NCBI GenBank assembly: GCA_963772645.1
Contig: CAVYYD010000007.1
Span: 372,001 to 436,000, forward strand
Direction: 5' to 3'
DNA length: 64,000 nt
From: DASSQJ01 sp963772645
Lineage (GTDB): Bacteria; Actinomycetota; Actinomycetes; Actinomycetales; Dermatophilaceae
How positions within the stretch are numbered: the first letter of the stretch is position 1; the number at the start of each line of letters is the position of its first letter. The notes beneath the pieces are model-generated. The model saw only the letters and a list, made by a program, of their open reading frames with translations. It ran no database searches and was not told the DNA's origin. Positions 46,907 through 55,380 of the stretch are shown piece after piece. Both the position numbers and the translations under genes were made by a program.

Positions 46907-48266
46907 AGCGGGCACCTCCTCCGGGTCGGTCCCGGACGACCACGGTGCCACCGTGCAGGGCGACGTGCCGCAGGACGATCGACAGCCCGAGCCCCACCCC
47001 GGCCGAGGTGGTCCCCGAGCCCCGGGTGAACCGGTCGAAGACCCGCTCGCGCAGGTCGGGCGGGACGCCCTGACCGGCGTCGTCGACGAGCACCCGCACC
47101 CCGCTCCCGGCCCCCTCGACCCGCACGCCCACGCAGCCGCCTCCGTGGTCCTCGGCGTTGCGCACCAGGTTCGCGACGACCCGTTCGAGCCGGCGCTTGT
47201 CGACCTGGAGGACGAGCTGGCGCACCTCGTCGGCCACCTCGGTGACCTCCCGACCTGCTTCGCCGTCGGCCGCCCGTCGGACCAGGTCGCCGACGAGGGC
47301 GTGGTCGAGGACGAGCTGGTCGCCCGCCTCGTAGCGGGCGATCTCGAGCAGGTCGGTGACCAGGTGCCGGAACCGGGTCAGCTCGTCGGCGAGCAGCTCG
47401 ACCGGCTCACGGAGCGAGGGCGGCAGCGAGTCCTCCCGGTTGAGGATGACCTGCATCGAGTTGAGCATCGTCGTCAGCGGGGTGCGCAGCTCGTGGCTGA
47501 CGTCGGAGGCGAACCGGGCGTCGGCGATGACGCGGTGGTCCAGGGCGGCGACCGTGCGGTTGAAGGACTCGGTCAGGGGCACGAGGTCGGGGTCCCCCCC
47601 GTGCTCGAGCCGTACCCCGAGCCGACCGGCCGCCACCTCTGCCGCGCCGGCGTTGAGCCGTTCCAGCGGCCGAAGGGCAACCCGGGTGGCGAGCCGCCCG
47701 AGCGCGACGCCGAGGGTGACGGTGACCACGAGCGCCGAGCCCAGGCCGATCGACAGGGCCCGCAGTGCCTGCTCGGTCTGGTCCATCGGGTACAGCTCGA
47801 AGAGGCTGACCCCCCGCCCCGGAAGTGGCAGCCCGACGGCGAGGAAGAGCGAGCCGTCGACCTCGATCCGCTGGGTGGCGGCCTGCTGGTCGCTGACCAG
47901 CCGGACCAGCTCGGCGGGCAGGACCCCGGGACCGAGGGTGGGGGCCGAGGCGTACCAGCGGTCCCCGACCTCGGCGATGGCCGCCGTGGCCAGGGTGCGG
48001 GGCAGCTCGTCGAGGGCCACGGTCATCGTCGTCCCGGAGACCCCGAGCCGGGCGTCGAGGTGGCTCGCGTCGATCGACGTCGCCGCGAGCGAGGACGCCC
48101 GCTGGTCGCGCAGCACCGAGCTCGTCACGAGGAACCAGGCGAGGACGCAGAGGATGAGCGAGAGACCGAGCGAGAGCACGGCGAAGGTCCCCACCACCCG
48201 GCGCCGCAGCCCCCAGCGGGCGGCCAGCCCCGGTGCTCCGCGGCGCCACCGGACGCGAACGGTCAC
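46872..48266 (-). CDS. Two-component sensor histidine kinase (MtrB/CseC-like)
   Basis: Membrane sensor of 464 residues. The first helix is at about 25-47, an extracytoplasmic sensing region runs to about 165, the second helix is at 171-190, and then a HAMP segment (LRPLERLNAGAAEVAAGRL). The dimerisation/phosphoacceptor motif is FASDVSHELRTPLTT with H258. The ATP-binding part has NLVRNAEDHGGG (N box), DDAGQGVPPDLRERVF and GVGLGLSIVLRHV (G boxes). The GTG overlaps the regulator stop by four bases, and a lipoprotein gene overlaps the 3' end. The signal is unknown; envelope stress is plausible from the context. Confidence 0.93.
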   Translation of the reverse strand: MTVRVRWRRGAPGLAARWGLRRRVVGTFAVLSLGLSLILCVLAWFLVTSSVLRDQRASSLAATSIDASHLDARLGVSGTTMTVALDELPRTLATAAIAEVGDRWYASAPTLGPGVLPAELVRLVSDQQAATQRIEVDGSLFLAVGLPLPGRGVSLFELYPMDQTEQALRALSIGLGSALVVTVTLGVALGRLATRVALRPLERLNAGAAEVAAGRLGVRLEHGGDPDLVPLTESFNRTVAALDHRVIADARFASDVSHELRTPLTTMLNSMQVILNREDSLPPSLREPVELLADELTRFRHLVTDLLEIARYEAGDQLVLDHALVGDLVRRAADGEAGREVTEVADEVRQLVLQVDKRRLERVVANLVRNAEDHGGGCVGVRVEGAGSGVRVLVDDAGQGVPPDLRERVFDRFTRGSGTTSAGVGLGLSIVLRHVALHGGTVVVRDRPGGGARFVVDLPGDTRR

Positions 48267-48946
48267 GACCCCAGCCGGTACCCGAGGCCCCGGACGGTGA
48301 CGACCCGGCGGGGGTTGGAGGGGTCGGGCTCGATCTTGGTCCGCAGCCGGCGCACGTGGACGTCGACGATCCTCGTGTCACCGAAGTACCCGTAGCCCCA
48401 GACCCGCTCGAGGAGGTCCTCCCGGCTGAGGATCCGGCCCTCGGCCAGGACGAGCTCGACGAGGAGCCGGAACTCGGTGCGGGTCAGCGCGACCGGCTCG
48501 CCCGCCCGGGTGACCACGCCGTCGTCGAGCCCCACCACGAGGTCGCCGACCTCGGCCCGGCGGGGACGCCGGTCGGTGGCCGGCTCGACCCGCCGCAGGA
48601 GGGCGCGGATGCGTGCCGAGAGCTCCTTTGCGACCAGCGGCTTGGTGACGTAGTCGTCGGCACCTGCCTCGAGGCCGGCGACGACGTCGTGGCTGTCGGT
48701 CCGTGCGGTGACCATGATGACGGGGACCCGGCTACCGCGCCGGATGCTGCGGCAGACGCTGAAGCCGTCCGCGTCCGGCAGCATGATGTCCAGGAGCACG
48801 ACGTCCGGCTCGGCACGCGACAGCGCCTCGAGCCCCTGCTCGCCGTCGGCCGCCTCGGTGACGTCGTACCCCTCGTCCTGCAGGGCGAGCCGCAGGGTCC
48901 GCCGGACCCGGGCGTCGTCCTCGATGAGCAGCACACGCTTGGCCAC
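48263..48946 (-). CDS. OmpR-family response regulator (MtrA/CseB-like)
   Basis: A 227-residue DNA-binding regulator. The receiver domain has the acidic pair E9-D10-D11, the phosphoacceptor D53 in VVLLDIMLPDADGF, and the conserved lysine in DDYVTKPLVAKEL. The C-terminal winged helix contains LTRTEFRLLVELVLAEGRI and the recognition-helix region DTRIVDVHVRRLRTKIEP. GTG 48946 is chosen because the receiver starts immediately (AKRVLLIEDD); CATGAT ends 6 bases upstream, a weak leaderless-type box. It is first in the operon regulator-kinase-lipoprotein-PPOX and divergent from the peptide importer. Confidence 0.94.
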   Translation of the reverse strand: MAKRVLLIEDDARVRRTLRLALQDEGYDVTEAADGEQGLEALSRAEPDVVLLDIMLPDADGFSVCRSIRRGSRVPVIMVTARTDSHDVVAGLEAGADDYVTKPLVAKELSARIRALLRRVEPATDRRPRRAEVGDLVVGLDDGVVTRAGEPVALTRTEFRLLVELVLAEGRILSREDLLERVWGYGYFGDTRIVDVHVRRLRTKIEPDPSNPRRVVTVRGLGYRLGS

Positions 48947-49118
48947 CGGCGCATCATGCCACTCGCACCCGCGAACAGGCTCGATGACCGCCGACGTCGT
49001 GTCGGGCGGGGACCGCGACGACATCGTTCCGTCACACGACGAGCGCCGAATGTGACGGGCCCTTGTCGGTCCCGTGTCGTTCCCGGCCTACCCCTGCCGT
49101 CCCCCGCGGAAGCGACCC

Positions 49119-49124
49119 TACGGT
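49119..49124 (+). promoter_or_regulatory. -10-like box TACGGT upstream of the peptide importer
   Basis: TACGGT lies 63 bases before the binding-protein ATG, with TGCCGT 18 bases further upstream as a weak -35. It sits in the 241-base gap shared with the divergent response-regulator gene, in which I saw no other clear element. Confidence 0.35.
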
Positions 49125-49187
49125 ACCGGCACGTGCGTGACCATCGCACGACCGGCCAGCACCGGTCACCTTCGTCAGGGAGATCCA

Positions 49188-50990
49188 ATGACAGCAAGAA
49201 CGCGACGACTCGGCACCGTCGCCGGCCTCTGCGCGACCGGTCTCGTGGTCGCCGGCTGCAGCAGCGGTGGGACCACCTCCTCCTCCGGCTCGTCCTCGTC
49301 CACCGAGCAGCCGGTGAGCGGCGGGACGCTCAACATGCTCGGCAGCGGGGACGTGGACTACATGGACCCGAACGTCAGCTACTACTCGATCGGGTACCTC
49401 GGCCTACGGATGTGGAGCCGCCAGCTCTTCACCTACCCGGCGGTCGACGGGAAGACCACCACCGCGGTCCCGGACCTCGCCGAGAGCATCCCGACGGCGG
49501 GCAACGGCATCAGCAGCGACGGGAAGACGTACACGATCACGCTGCGCCAGGGCGTCAAGTGGGACACGAGCCCGGCCCGGGACGTGACCGCGGCGGACGT
49601 CGTCCGCGGGATCAAGCGCACGTGCAACCCGGCGCAGCCCTTCGGCGGCCTGCCGGACTACGAGAGCCTGATCGCCGGGATGACCCAGTTCTGCGACGGG
49701 TTCTCCAAGGTGAAGCCGGACGCGGCGTCGATGAAGACGTACATGGACGCCAACGAGATCAGCGGGGTCACCGCGAAGGACGACCACACCGTCGTCTTCA
49801 CCCTGACCCGGCCGGCGAGCTACTTCGTCGACATGCTCACCCTGCCGGCCTTCTCCCCCGCCCCCGTCGAGTTCGAGAAGTACGTCCCGGGGAGCGCCGA
49901 GCTCGCGCAGCACTCGATCTCGGACGGCCCGTACAAGGCCACGTCGTACACGCCGACGAAGAACATCACCTTCGAGCGCAACCCGGTGTGGAGCGCGGCC
50001 ACCGACCCGGTCCGCAAGGCGTACGTCGACAAGATCGTCGTCGACGAGACGGTGAGCCAGGACTCGACGCAGCAGCAGCTGCAGACCGGGACGCCGAGCG
50101 CGGACATGGAGTTCGACAACGCACCGCCGCCCTCGCAGATCCCCGGCCTGCTCGCGAAGAAGGACCCGAACCTCAACATCGGGCCGACCGCGTCGAGCAA
50201 CCCGTACGTCGTCTACAACTTCGCGTCGCCGAACAACGGCGGGGCGATGGGCAAGCTCAAGGTGCGCCAGGCGATCTCGTACGCGATCAACCGCGCGAAC
50301 ATCATCCAGGTCCTCGGCGGCGACAAGCTCAACACCCCGCTGAGCCACGTCCTGCCGTCGAACATCGTCGGTGGCGAGAACAACTTCGACGACTACCCGT
50401 ACGACACCGCCAAGGCCAAGCAGCTCCTCTCCGAGGCCGGCTACCCCAACGGCCTGACCCTGAAGTTCCTCTACCGGAACGCCTCCGAGGGCAGCACGAA
50501 GACCTTCCAGACGATCCAGCAGGATCTCTCGAAGGTCGGGATCAAGGTCGAGGGCGTCCCCTCGCCGAACTCCGACTTCTACACGAAGTACCTCGAGGTG
50601 CCCTCCGTCGCCAAGCGTGGGGTCTGGGACCTCTCGCTCGCCGGCTGGGGCGCGGACTGGTACGGCAACGCGGCCCTGTCCTTCTTCGGCCCGCTGTTCA
50701 ACGGCACGTCGGCCTTCCCCCCGGCCGGGAGCAACTTCGGCTTCTACCAGAACGACACCACCGACAAGCTGATCACCCAGGCGGCCGAGGCGTCCGGCAC
50801 CGACGCCACCGCGAAGCTCTGGGCCCAGGCCGACCGGCAGGTCATGGGTGACGCGGCGTTCTTCCCGATCACCCAGCCGAACCAGGCGAACTACCACGCC
50901 TCCCAGGTCCACGGCGCGGTGTACGTCCCGGCAATCCAGAACTTCGACCCGACGAACGTCTGGTTGAGCTCTGGGATGCAGGGCGGCTGA
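49188..50990 (+). CDS. Peptide ABC transporter substrate-binding lipoprotein (SBP_bac_5 family)
   Basis: Receptor of an oligopeptide/dipeptide-type importer, 600 residues. The signal peptide ends in lipobox VAGC and is followed by a Ser/Thr-rich linker. The binding domain shows GGTLNMLGSGDVDYMDPN, the cluster-5 hallmark YTITLRQGVKWDTS with DVTAADVVRGIKR, VRQAISYAINRANII, and GLTLKFLYRNASEGSTKT near the end. A GGGAGAT ribosome-binding site precedes the ATG. Members bind peptides, but also nickel, sugars or opines, so the ligand is open. Four transporter genes follow in one unit. Confidence 0.92.
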   Translation: MTARTRRLGTVAGLCATGLVVAGCSSGGTTSSSGSSSSTEQPVSGGTLNMLGSGDVDYMDPNVSYYSIGYLGLRMWSRQLFTYPAVDGKTTTAVPDLAESIPTAGNGISSDGKTYTITLRQGVKWDTSPARDVTAADVVRGIKRTCNPAQPFGGLPDYESLIAGMTQFCDGFSKVKPDAASMKTYMDANEISGVTAKDDHTVVFTLTRPASYFVDMLTLPAFSPAPVEFEKYVPGSAELAQHSISDGPYKATSYTPTKNITFERNPVWSAATDPVRKAYVDKIVVDETVSQDSTQQQLQTGTPSADMEFDNAPPPSQIPGLLAKKDPNLNIGPTASSNPYVVYNFASPNNGGAMGKLKVRQAISYAINRANIIQVLGGDKLNTPLSHVLPSNIVGGENNFDDYPYDTAKAKQLLSEAGYPNGLTLKFLYRNASEGSTKTFQTIQQDLSKVGIKVEGVPSPNSDFYTKYLEVPSVAKRGVWDLSLAGWGADWYGNAALSFFGPLFNGTSAFPPAGSNFGFYQNDTTDKLITQAAEASGTDATAKLWAQADRQVMGDAAFFPITQPNQANYHASQVHGAVYVPAIQNFDPTNVWLSSGMQGG

Positions 50991-51016
50991 GCCGACGGAC
51001 GCCAGGAGCACGAGCG

Positions 51017-52036
51017 ATGTCACTTCTCGAGGTCCGTGACCTGCGCGTCGAGTTTGACACCCCGGACGGCGTGGTCCACGCCGTCCGGGGCCTGTCGTTC
51101 GACGTCGACCGGGGATCCACGCTCGCCATCGTCGGGGAGTCCGGGTCGGGCAAGAGCGTCGCCACCCAGACGCTCACCGGCCTGACCCGGGGCGCCCGGG
51201 TCTCCGGCTCCGCGGTGTTCGACGGGACCGAGATGCTCACCGCCGACAACGAGACCCTCCGCCGCATCCGGGGGGCCCGCATCGGGATGATCTTCCAGGA
51301 CCCTCTCTCCAGCCTCCATCCGTACTACACGGTCGGCTGGCAGATCGTCGAGATGATCCGCGCGCACGACCGTTCGGTCAGCAAGTCCGCGGCGCGCGAG
51401 CGCGCCGCGGAGCTGCTCGGCCTCGTCGGCATCCCGCGGGCCCGGACCCGCATCGACGACTACCCGCACCAGTTCTCCGGCGGGATGCGTCAGCGCGTCA
51501 TGATCGCGATGGCGATGGCCCTCGACCCCGCGCTGCTCATCGCGGACGAGCCGACGACCGCCCTCGACGTCACGGTCCAGGCGCAGGTCCTCGAGGTGAT
51601 GCAGCATCTCCAGGACCGGTTCGGGACCGCCATCGTCCTCATCACCCACGACCTCGGCGTCGTCGCCGAGATGGCCGACGAGGTCGTCGTCATGTACGCC
51701 GGCGAGGCGATGGAGAGCGCACCGCGCCGCACGCTCTTCTACCACGCCCACCACCCCTACTCGGAAGGGCTGCTGCGCTCGCTGCCCACCCGCGGGGAGG
51801 CCGGAGCCCGGCTGACCCCGATCCCCGGCACACCCCCGTCCCTCATCGACCCCCCGGTCGGATGCCCGTTCCGCCCGCGCTGCCCGCACGCGTTCTCGGC
51901 CTGCGTCGAGGATCCGGCGCTGCGCCCGGTCCTCGGCGACCCGGAGCACCTCTCCGCGTGCTGGCTCCCGGGAGACCGCGACCGCGGCACGGGCGGCCCC
52001 GGCCCGGCCGCCGCGGCCCTCCAGGAGACCCCGTGA
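51017..52036 (+). CDS. oppD: Peptide ABC transporter ATPase (OppD/DppD family)
   Basis: First of two ATP-binding subunits; 339 residues. Walker A is GESGSGKS (40-47), the Q-loop region MIFQDPLSSLHP, signature FSGGMRQRVMIAMAM, Walker B LLIADEPTTALDVTVQ and switch histidine in LITHDLGVVAEMA. The C-terminal oligopeptide-transporter domain has the conserved cysteines in CPFRPRCPHAFSAC, which in relatives may bind an iron-sulfur cluster. AGGAG lies 8 bases before the ATG. The stop overlaps the next ATPase gene. Confidence 0.94.
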   Translation: MSLLEVRDLRVEFDTPDGVVHAVRGLSFDVDRGSTLAIVGESGSGKSVATQTLTGLTRGARVSGSAVFDGTEMLTADNETLRRIRGARIGMIFQDPLSSLHPYYTVGWQIVEMIRAHDRSVSKSAARERAAELLGLVGIPRARTRIDDYPHQFSGGMRQRVMIAMAMALDPALLIADEPTTALDVTVQAQVLEVMQHLQDRFGTAIVLITHDLGVVAEMADEVVVMYAGEAMESAPRRTLFYHAHHPYSEGLLRSLPTRGEAGARLTPIPGTPPSLIDPPVGCPFRPRCPHAFSACVEDPALRPVLGDPEHLSACWLPGDRDRGTGGPGPAAAALQETP

Positions 52037-53100
52037 CCCCACCCCTGCTCTCACTGGCCCACGTGACGAAGTCCTTCCCCGTGCGCACTTCCTCCCTCCT
52101 GCGCCGCTCCACGGAACGGGTGCACGCCGTCGACGACGTCACCCTGGACGTGGCGGACGGCGAGACCCTCGGGCTCGTCGGGGAGACCGGGTGCGGCAAG
52201 TCGACGCTCGCCCGGTGCATGACCCGGCTGCACGACGTCGACTCCGGCACCGTCACCTTCGACGGGACCGACATCACCGCACTCCCCCGCTCGCAGATGC
52301 GGGCGGTCCGCCGGGACATCCAGATGGTCTTCCAGGACCCCTACGGCTCGCTCAACCCGCGCCGGCGGGTCGGCTCGATCATCGGCGACCCGTTCGACAT
52401 CCACGGCGTCGGGACCGGTCGGGAGCGCAAGGCGAAGGTCCAGGAGCTGATGGAGCGGGTCGGGCTCAACCCGGAGCACTACAACAGGTTCCCCGCGGAG
52501 TTCTCCGGCGGCCAACGTCAGCGGATCGGGGTCGCCCGGGCGCTCGCGCTGCGGCCGCGGCTGATCATCTGCGACGAGCCGGTCTCGGCCCTCGACGTCT
52601 CGATCCAGGCCCAGGTGATCAACCTGCTCCTCGACCTCCAGGACGAGTTCGGGCTCACCTACGTCTTCATCTCGCACGACCTGTCCGTGGTCCGGCACGT
52701 CAGCGACCGGATCGCCGTCATGTACCTCGGGAAGGTCGTCGAGGTGGCACCGGGGGGCGAGCTGTTCGAGCAGCCCCGGCACCCCTACACGAGGGCGCTG
52801 CTCTCCGCCCTGCCCGTTGCCGACCCCGACGTCTCGGACAGCCGGGAGCGGATCGTCCTCGCCGGCGACCTGCCGACGCCGACGAACCCGCCGTCAGGGT
52901 GCCGGTTCCACACGAGATGCCCCAAGGCGCGCGAGGACTGTGCCCGGACCGACCCGCCGCTGGGGGTCGTCCTCGACGACGGGCCGGGGCACCGGACGGC
53001 GTGCCTGCACCCGCTGCGCCGCGGCGAGGACCTCGCCGCGGAGCGCCCGGAGGTCGGCGACAGCGAGATCACCGCGACGCAGGAGGCGCAGTCGGCATGA
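52033..53100 (+). CDS. oppF: Peptide ABC transporter ATPase (OppF/DppF family)
   Basis: Second ATP-binding subunit; 355 residues. It has Walker A GETGCGKST, MVFQDPYGSLNPRRRVGSII, signature FSGGQRQRIGVARAL, Walker B LIICDEPVSALDVSIQ and ISHDLSVVRHVSDR. The C-terminal cysteine motif CRFHTRCPKAREDC matches the OppF group. The GTG overlaps the oppD stop (GTGA) and the stop overlaps the permease ATG. The last 20 residues are acidic and poorly conserved. Confidence 0.94.
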   Translation: MTPPLLSLAHVTKSFPVRTSSLLRRSTERVHAVDDVTLDVADGETLGLVGETGCGKSTLARCMTRLHDVDSGTVTFDGTDITALPRSQMRAVRRDIQMVFQDPYGSLNPRRRVGSIIGDPFDIHGVGTGRERKAKVQELMERVGLNPEHYNRFPAEFSGGQRQRIGVARALALRPRLIICDEPVSALDVSIQAQVINLLLDLQDEFGLTYVFISHDLSVVRHVSDRIAVMYLGKVVEVAPGGELFEQPRHPYTRALLSALPVADPDVSDSRERIVLAGDLPTPTNPPSGCRFHTRCPKAREDCARTDPPLGVVLDDGPGHRTACLHPLRRGEDLAAERPEVGDSEITATQEAQSA

Positions 53101-54071
53101 GCATCGAGCCCGATGTCACCCGTACCGAGGCCGAGCGCGAGGATCCGCCGGACCGGCAGCAGCCGCAGGACCCCGGCCACCGCATCGAGGGGCGCTCCCC
53201 GTGGGCACTCGCCTGGCAGCGGCTGCGCCGGGACCGGGTCGCGATGATCTCGCTCGGCGTCATCGTCGCCATCGTCCTCGTCGCGATCTTCGCACCGGTC
53301 CTCGCCGCCATCACCGGTCACCCGCCCAACGAGCAGTACCGCGAGGCCGGCCTGTCCCCCGACGGCCTCCCGGTGGCCCCCAGCTCGACCTTCTGGTTCG
53401 GCACCGACGACCTGGGCCGCGACATCCTCGTCCGGATCGCCTACGGGGCGCGGGTCTCCCTCCTCGTCGGGGTCGTGGCGACCGCGCTCACCGTCGCGAT
53501 CGGCGTGGTCGTCGGTCTCGTCGCCGGCTTCGTCGGCGGCCTCGTCGACACCCTCCTCGCGCGCCTCGTCGACATCGTCCTGTCGATGCCGTTCCTCCTC
53601 GTCGCGATCGCCCTGGTGTCGATCACCGGGCCGAGCCTGACGGTCACGATCATCGTCATCGGGTTCTTCAGCTGGGCGTCGGTCGCCCGCATCGTCCGCG
53701 GGCAGGTCATCTCGCTGCGCGAGCGGGAGTTCGTCGAGGCGGCCCGCTCCCTCGGGGCCACCGACCGCCGGATCATGTTCATCGACGTGCTGCCGAACGT
53801 CCTCGCCCCGGTGATCGTCTACACCTCGCTGCTCATCCCCATCGTCATCCTCACCGAGGCGGCGCTCTCCTTCCTCGGACTCGGGCTGCCCCCGCCCACG
53901 CCGGACTGGGGCGGGATGATCAACGAGGCGACGAACTACTACACGACCTCGTGGTGGTTCGTCTTCTTCCCGGGCATCGCGCTGCTCGTCACCACCCTCG
54001 CCTTCAACCTCTTCGGCGACGGCGTCCGCGACGCCTTCGACCCCCGCAGCGACCGCCTCATCGGGCAGTGA
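53097..54071 (+). CDS. oppC: Peptide ABC transporter permease (OppC/DppC family)
   Basis: Membrane subunit of 324 residues. A charged cytoplasmic N-terminus of about 45 residues precedes six helices. OppC markers are STFWFGTDDLGRDILVRIAYGARVSLLVG, the ATPase-coupling EAA loop EFVEAARSLGATDRRIMFIDVLPN, and the C-terminal LSFLGLGLPPPTPDWGGMINEA. Usually the OppC gene follows OppB; here it precedes it and both follow the ATPases. The ATG overlaps the oppF stop. Confidence 0.94.
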   Translation: MSIEPDVTRTEAEREDPPDRQQPQDPGHRIEGRSPWALAWQRLRRDRVAMISLGVIVAIVLVAIFAPVLAAITGHPPNEQYREAGLSPDGLPVAPSSTFWFGTDDLGRDILVRIAYGARVSLLVGVVATALTVAIGVVVGLVAGFVGGLVDTLLARLVDIVLSMPFLLVAIALVSITGPSLTVTIIVIGFFSWASVARIVRGQVISLREREFVEAARSLGATDRRIMFIDVLPNVLAPVIVYTSLLIPIVILTEAALSFLGLGLPPPTPDWGGMINEATNYYTTSWWFVFFPGIALLVTTLAFNLFGDGVRDAFDPRSDRLIGQ

Positions 54072-54081
54072 AGGAGACGCC

Positions 54082-55041
54082 GTGCTCAGGTTCCTCATCC
54101 GCCGGACCGGCCAGGGCCTCGTCGTCCTCTGGCTCATCACGATGGCGGTCTTCGCGCTCTTCTTCGTCGCACCGCCCAACGTGGCCCGCACCCTCGCCGG
54201 CCGACAGGCCACGCCGGAGACGATCGCCCTCATCTCGCACCGGCTCGGGCTGGACCAGCCGGTCTGGAAGCAGTACCTCAGCTTCGTCGGGCGTGCCCTG
54301 CACGGCGACCTCGGCTACGACTACTACCACCAGGTGCCGGTCACGACGATCATGGCGTCGGCGCTCCCGGTGACCGCCTCGCTCGTCGTCGGCGCGGCGA
54401 TCATCTGGGTCGTCCTCGGGGTGACGAACGGCGTCGTGTCGGCGATCAGGCCGCGCTCGTTCACCGACCGCTCCCTCACGGTGTTCGCGCTCTTCTTCTA
54501 CTCGATGCCGAGCTTCCTCCTCGGCCTCGTCCTGCTGTACTTCCTCTACTACCGGCTGACCCTGCTCGGGTTCACGGCCTTCCCCGCGGGCGGGTACTCC
54601 CCGCTCGCCGGGGGGCTCGGCGGGTGGCTGCAGCACATGATCCTGCCGTGGTTCACCCTGGCCCTCGTCCAGGCCGCGACCTACACCCGGCTGACCCGGG
54701 GCTCGATGCTGGACGTCCTCGGCGAGGACTACGTGCGGACCGCCCGCTCCAAGGGCATCTCGGAGCGACGAGTCGTCCTGCGCCACGGCCTGCGCAGCGC
54801 GCTGACACCGGTCGTCACCCAGTTCGGCATCGACGTCGCGGCGCTGCTCGGCGGCGCGGTCGTCACCGAGCAGGTGTTCAGCCTCCCCGGGCTGGGGAAG
54901 ACCGCGGTCGACGCCCTGAACCAGCAGGACCTGCCGGTGATCATCGGGATCGTCCTCTTCGCGTCCGCGGCCGTGGTCATCGCCAACATCGTCGTCGACG
55001 CGCTGTACGCCGTGCTCGACCCCCGCGTCCGGTTGCACTGA
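54082..55041 (+). CDS. oppB: Peptide ABC transporter permease (OppB/DppB family)
   Basis: Second membrane subunit; 319 residues, six helices. It has the OppB opening MLRFLIRRTGQGLVVLWLI, the amphipathic LGLDQPVWKQYLSFVGRALHGDLG, and the coupling loop DYVRTARSKGISERRVVLRHGLR. VVTEQVFSLPGLGK is near the C-terminus. The GTG at 54082 has AAGGAG 5 bases upstream. It is the last gene of the importer, 10 bases after oppC. Confidence 0.94.
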   Translation: MLRFLIRRTGQGLVVLWLITMAVFALFFVAPPNVARTLAGRQATPETIALISHRLGLDQPVWKQYLSFVGRALHGDLGYDYYHQVPVTTIMASALPVTASLVVGAAIIWVVLGVTNGVVSAIRPRSFTDRSLTVFALFFYSMPSFLLGLVLLYFLYYRLTLLGFTAFPAGGYSPLAGGLGGWLQHMILPWFTLALVQAATYTRLTRGSMLDVLGEDYVRTARSKGISERRVVLRHGLRSALTPVVTQFGIDVAALLGGAVVTEQVFSLPGLGKTAVDALNQQDLPVIIGIVLFASAAVVIANIVVDALYAVLDPRVRLH

Positions 55042-55059
55042 GCGCGGGCCGTCGAGCGC

Positions 55060-55245
55060 TCAGCCGAGCGTGACCCTCGCCTCGGCCCGGTCACCGCAGC
55101 TGCACTCGCCGCGGCCCTCGACGTAGTCCACCGGCGGCCGGGTCCGCACCCCGAGGACCAGCAGGACGTCACCCGCCGGCTCGCGGCCCGCCCGCTGGGC
55201 GTGGCAGTCGACGTCGGCCTCGGGGGCGTCGACGGAGCACGCCAT
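55060..55245 (-). CDS. Putative small cysteine-containing protein, unknown
   Basis: A possible 61-residue protein from ATG 55245 (78 residues from ATG 55296). I do not recognise it. Codon third positions are almost all G or C, as in real genes here. It has four cysteines, C3, C14 and a C-terminal CSC pair just before CGDRAEARVTLG-type residues, which could bind metal. Against it: no good ribosome-binding site, and the strong rpsA terminator lies just upstream, leaving little room for a promoter. It fills most of the gap between oppB and that terminator. Confidence 0.35.
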   Translation of the reverse strand: MACSVDAPEADVDCHAQRAGREPAGDVLLVLGVRTRPPVDYVEGRGECSCGDRAEARVTLG

Positions 55246-55311
55246 GTCGTGACCGGCTGCCGACCGTCGGTCCCCGCTGCGGCACCGTGACCGCATCGTT
55301 GCCCGGGACGC

Positions 55312-55350
55312 GACGAGGCCCGGTCCCCGTGGCGGGGGCCGGGCCTCGTC
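55312..55350 (-). terminator. Strong terminator hairpin after rpsA
   Basis: Perfect 12-base arms GACGAGGCCCGG and CCGGGCCTCGTC. The stem continues after one T/G pair with CCCCG/CGGGG around a TGG loop. It starts 30 bases after the rpsA stop and is one of the most stable hairpins in the window. Confidence 0.8.
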
Positions 55351-55380
55351 GTGAGCCGCTGCGCCGGACGGCGCCCTGGC

